Shown piece after piece: positions 6,061-7,373 of a stretch of 7,373 nucleotides of DNA. Location of the stretch: positions 1 to 7,373 of the forward strand of contig JAJYMP010000587.1 of assembly GCA_021786915.1 (NCBI GenBank). Direction: 5' to 3'. Origin of the DNA: Chloroflexota bacterium (GTDB lineage Bacteria; Chloroflexota; Limnocylindria; Limnocylindrales; CSP1-4). The notes below the pieces were generated by a model that saw only the letters and a program-made list of their open reading frames with translations, was not told the DNA's origin and did no database searches. Position numbers and translations under genes: made by a program. Positions within the stretch are counted from its first letter, which is position 1. Every line of letters begins with the position of its first letter.

Positions 6061-6274
6061 CACTAGCGTCCCGTTCCTGAGGTCGCCCGCTGGTCGCCGC
6101 CCGGGACCCCCGCCGCGCGCCGGGGGCTGAGTCGTGCTGGGGTCGCCGCGCGCGGCGGCGTGCGCGGGCGCCGGCCCGGGCCGGGGGTCCGCGGCGCGGC
6201 CCGTGCGCGCGGGAGGCGCTCCCGACCCCGACGCGACTCAGCCGGCGAGGGACCAGCGGATCGGGACGCTAGTG
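6061..6274. repeat. 214-bp nested inverted-repeat block (MITE-like element or large structured RNA)
   Basis: The block is bounded by a perfect 13-bp inverted repeat: CACTAGCGTCCCG at 6061-6073 and its complement CGGGACGCTAGTG at 6262-6274. Two further inverted pairs nest inside in the same order: CGCTGGTC at 6088-6095 with GACCAGCG at 6251-6258 (exact), and 6127-6145 with 6223-6241 (16 of 19 match). A separate hairpin (CCCCCG/CGGGGG, 6107-6126) bulges from the left arm. The apex holds GCGCCG 6168-6173 with CGGCGC 6192-6197, the 14-bp palindrome CCGGCCCGGGCCGG (6171-6184), and GGGAG/CTCCC (6211-6223). No target-site duplication is visible, and no protein-coding frame inside is believable. The right arm includes the TAG stop of the J-domain gene. 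This block makes up nearly all of the gap between 6018 and 6268. Confidence 0.6.
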
Positions 6275-7373
6275 CGCGCGGCGGACCTCGGGAGCCTCGC
6301 TCGCCGCGGCCGGCGCGCCGACCGCGTCGTAGCCGCCCGCGATCCGCGCGTACACCCCCGGCGCGTAGGCGTGGCGGAGCGCCGTCGCGTAGCCCAGGCG
6401 GGCGCCGAGGCGGCGGGCGCGCGTGCCGGGGCTCGCCGCCAGGCCGACCACGGGCATCGCGGCTGCCACGTCGTGCGCGGCGAGGTCGGCCGAGATCCGG
6501 AGGGCCTCGTCCTCGTCGCGGTCGAGCGAGACCGGCCACGGCCGCTCCGCGGCGTCCACGCCCGTCGACGCGCGGATGAACGCCGCCACGTCGGCCGGGC
6601 CCCACGCCCGAACCCGCTCGACGACCGCCTCGACCGAGGACCCGTTGGGGCCGCAGCGCGGCTGGTCCACGGAGGCGTCCCACGCGCGCAGCAGTCGCTC
6701 GCGCGACCGGCCCCGGAACGGCTCGGCGAGCAGGTCGTCGAGGACCGGCGCGAGCACCACCTCGGCCGCCGCTGCGAGCAGCCCCTCGCGGACGCCCGTC
6801 TCGGCCCAGCGCTCGTGCGGGACGCGCGCGCCCAGCGCCGCCTCGCAGGCGGCGAACGCCTCCCGCGCGTCGGGCGGCAGGAACCGGCGGACCGTGGCGA
6901 GGAACGCGATGGGCGGGGGCTCGGCGGCGGCGAGGCGGTCCAGCTCATCGGCCGTCAGGCGCTCCACGCGGGCGAGGAACCTCGCGAGCCTCTCCTCGGG
7001 CGGGCCCGACACGAGGTCGGTCCGGCGGGGGCCGGTCGGACGGCGGCGACGGACCGGCGTCCATGCCGGCCCCCATGGCGCATCGACCACCCGCCCGGAA
7101 CGGCCGCGCGCGCGCCCGCCCGATGCACCCCGCGCGGCTGCTGCGGCCGGCACGCCCGCCCGGTTGGCGTCGTAGCGTGCGCGGAGGTCGGCGTCCGACA
7201 GCCAGTCGTGGGCGACGTTGATCCGCTTCGCGAGCTCCAGCGCCTCGGCGCCGTCGCCCGCGACGTCAGGGTGGTGCCTGCGCAGCAGCGCGCGCCAGGC
7301 GAGCTCGACGGCCTCCGGGGAGGCGTCGGGCCCGAGCTCGAGCCGCGCGTAGAGGTCGTCGTCGGGGACGAGC
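6269..7373 (-). CDS. J-domain (DnaJ-like) protein with uncharacterised C-terminal region (start beyond right edge)
   Basis: The frame is open from the right edge, with 367 residues visible. It begins inside a J domain: DLYARLELGPDASPEAVELA (visible residues 6-25), the diagnostic HPD tripeptide in RRHHPDV (31-37), then AKRINVAHDWLSDADLRARYDANR ending near 73. Only a few N-terminal residues should be missing. J domains stimulate Hsp70 (DnaK) ATPase activity and deliver clients. There is no Gly/Phe region, zinc-finger cysteine cluster or DnaJ substrate-binding domain. Instead a basic Ala/Arg/Gly/Pro-rich linker (about 74-120) leads to a mostly helical, Ala/Arg/Glu-rich region of about 245 residues that I do not recognise. 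An internal GTG at 7153 would start after the J domain and is not the real start. The gene ends at TAG within the right arm of the inverted-repeat block, with C-terminus EVRRAH. No partner gene is adjacent. Confidence 0.82.
   Translation of the reverse strand, partial: LVPDDDLYARLELGPDASPEAVELAWRALLRRHHPDVAGDGAEALELAKRINVAHDWLSDADLRARYDANRAGVPAAAAARGASGGRARGRSGRVVDAPWGPAWTPVRRRRPTGPRRTDLVSGPPEERLARFLARVERLTADELDRLAAAEPPPIAFLATVRRFLPPDAREAFAACEAALGARVPHERWAETGVREGLLAAAAEVVLAPVLDDLLAEPFRGRSRERLLRAWDASVDQPRCGPNGSSVEAVVERVRAWGPADVAAFIRASTGVDAAERPWPVSLDRDEDEALRISADLAAHDVAAAMPVVGLAASPGTRARRLGARLGYATALRHAYAPGVYARIAGGYDAVGAPAAASEAPEVRRAH

Noticed and set aside
6061..6274. Known ncRNA (SRP RNA, tmRNA, RNase P RNA) or tRNA in the inverted-repeat block
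   Set aside because: I could not find the conserved core sequences of these RNAs or a tRNA cloverleaf. Only the pairing pattern is visible.
1..7373. CRISPR array, phage or defence system, transposase gene
   Set aside because: No regularly spaced repeats, no Cas, integrase or transposase motifs, and no toxin-antitoxin-like pair were seen on either strand.

Overview
This is a very GC-rich (roughly 70% or more by eye) bacterial chromosomal window. It has frequent GTG starts, short intergenic gaps and long spurious open frames opposite the real genes. The base composition, Arg/Ala-rich proteins and gene content suit a high-GC Chloroflexota (Limnocylindria-like) or Actinomycetota genome. That assignment is an inference from style, not from a marker gene.

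Left part (1-3124): an L-arabinose/L-ribulose catabolic locus. On the minus strand, ribulokinase (araB) overlaps by one base the start of L-ribulose-5-phosphate 4-epimerase (araD), which runs off the left edge. A LacI-family repressor gene diverges from araB. The 141-bp gap between them carries two tandem 14-bp LacI-type operator sites whose central CG steps lie 12 bp apart. The simplest model is that the regulator represses araB-araD, and probably itself, until a pentose-derived ligand is present.

Middle (3125-5803): a short convergent intergenic region with a GC hairpin for each direction, then a minus-strand set. In transcription order this is a soluble PAS-type sensor histidine kinase, an endonuclease/exonuclease/phosphatase-fold (EEP) hydrolase and a glycerophosphodiester phosphodiesterase. 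Spacing is 23 nt, then a 4-nt GTGA overlap, so the last three are likely one transcript. No response regulator is in view.

Right part (5829-7373): upstream of the kinase is a truncated SnoaL-like (NTF2-fold) gene of only 62 codons with a good ribosome binding site, apparently a remnant. Next is a roughly 214-bp intergenic block bounded by a perfect 13-bp inverted repeat, with further nested inverted repeats inside. It is either a small mobile (MITE-like) element or a large structured RNA/terminator. Its right arm contains the stop codon of the last gene, a J-domain (DnaJ-like) protein with a long uncharacterised C-terminal region that enters from the right edge.

Most of the window is ordinary metabolism and signalling. 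The points most worth following up are the nested inverted-repeat block, the tandem operator pair, the non-canonical residue at the AraD catalytic position, and the truncated gene abutting an orphan kinase.
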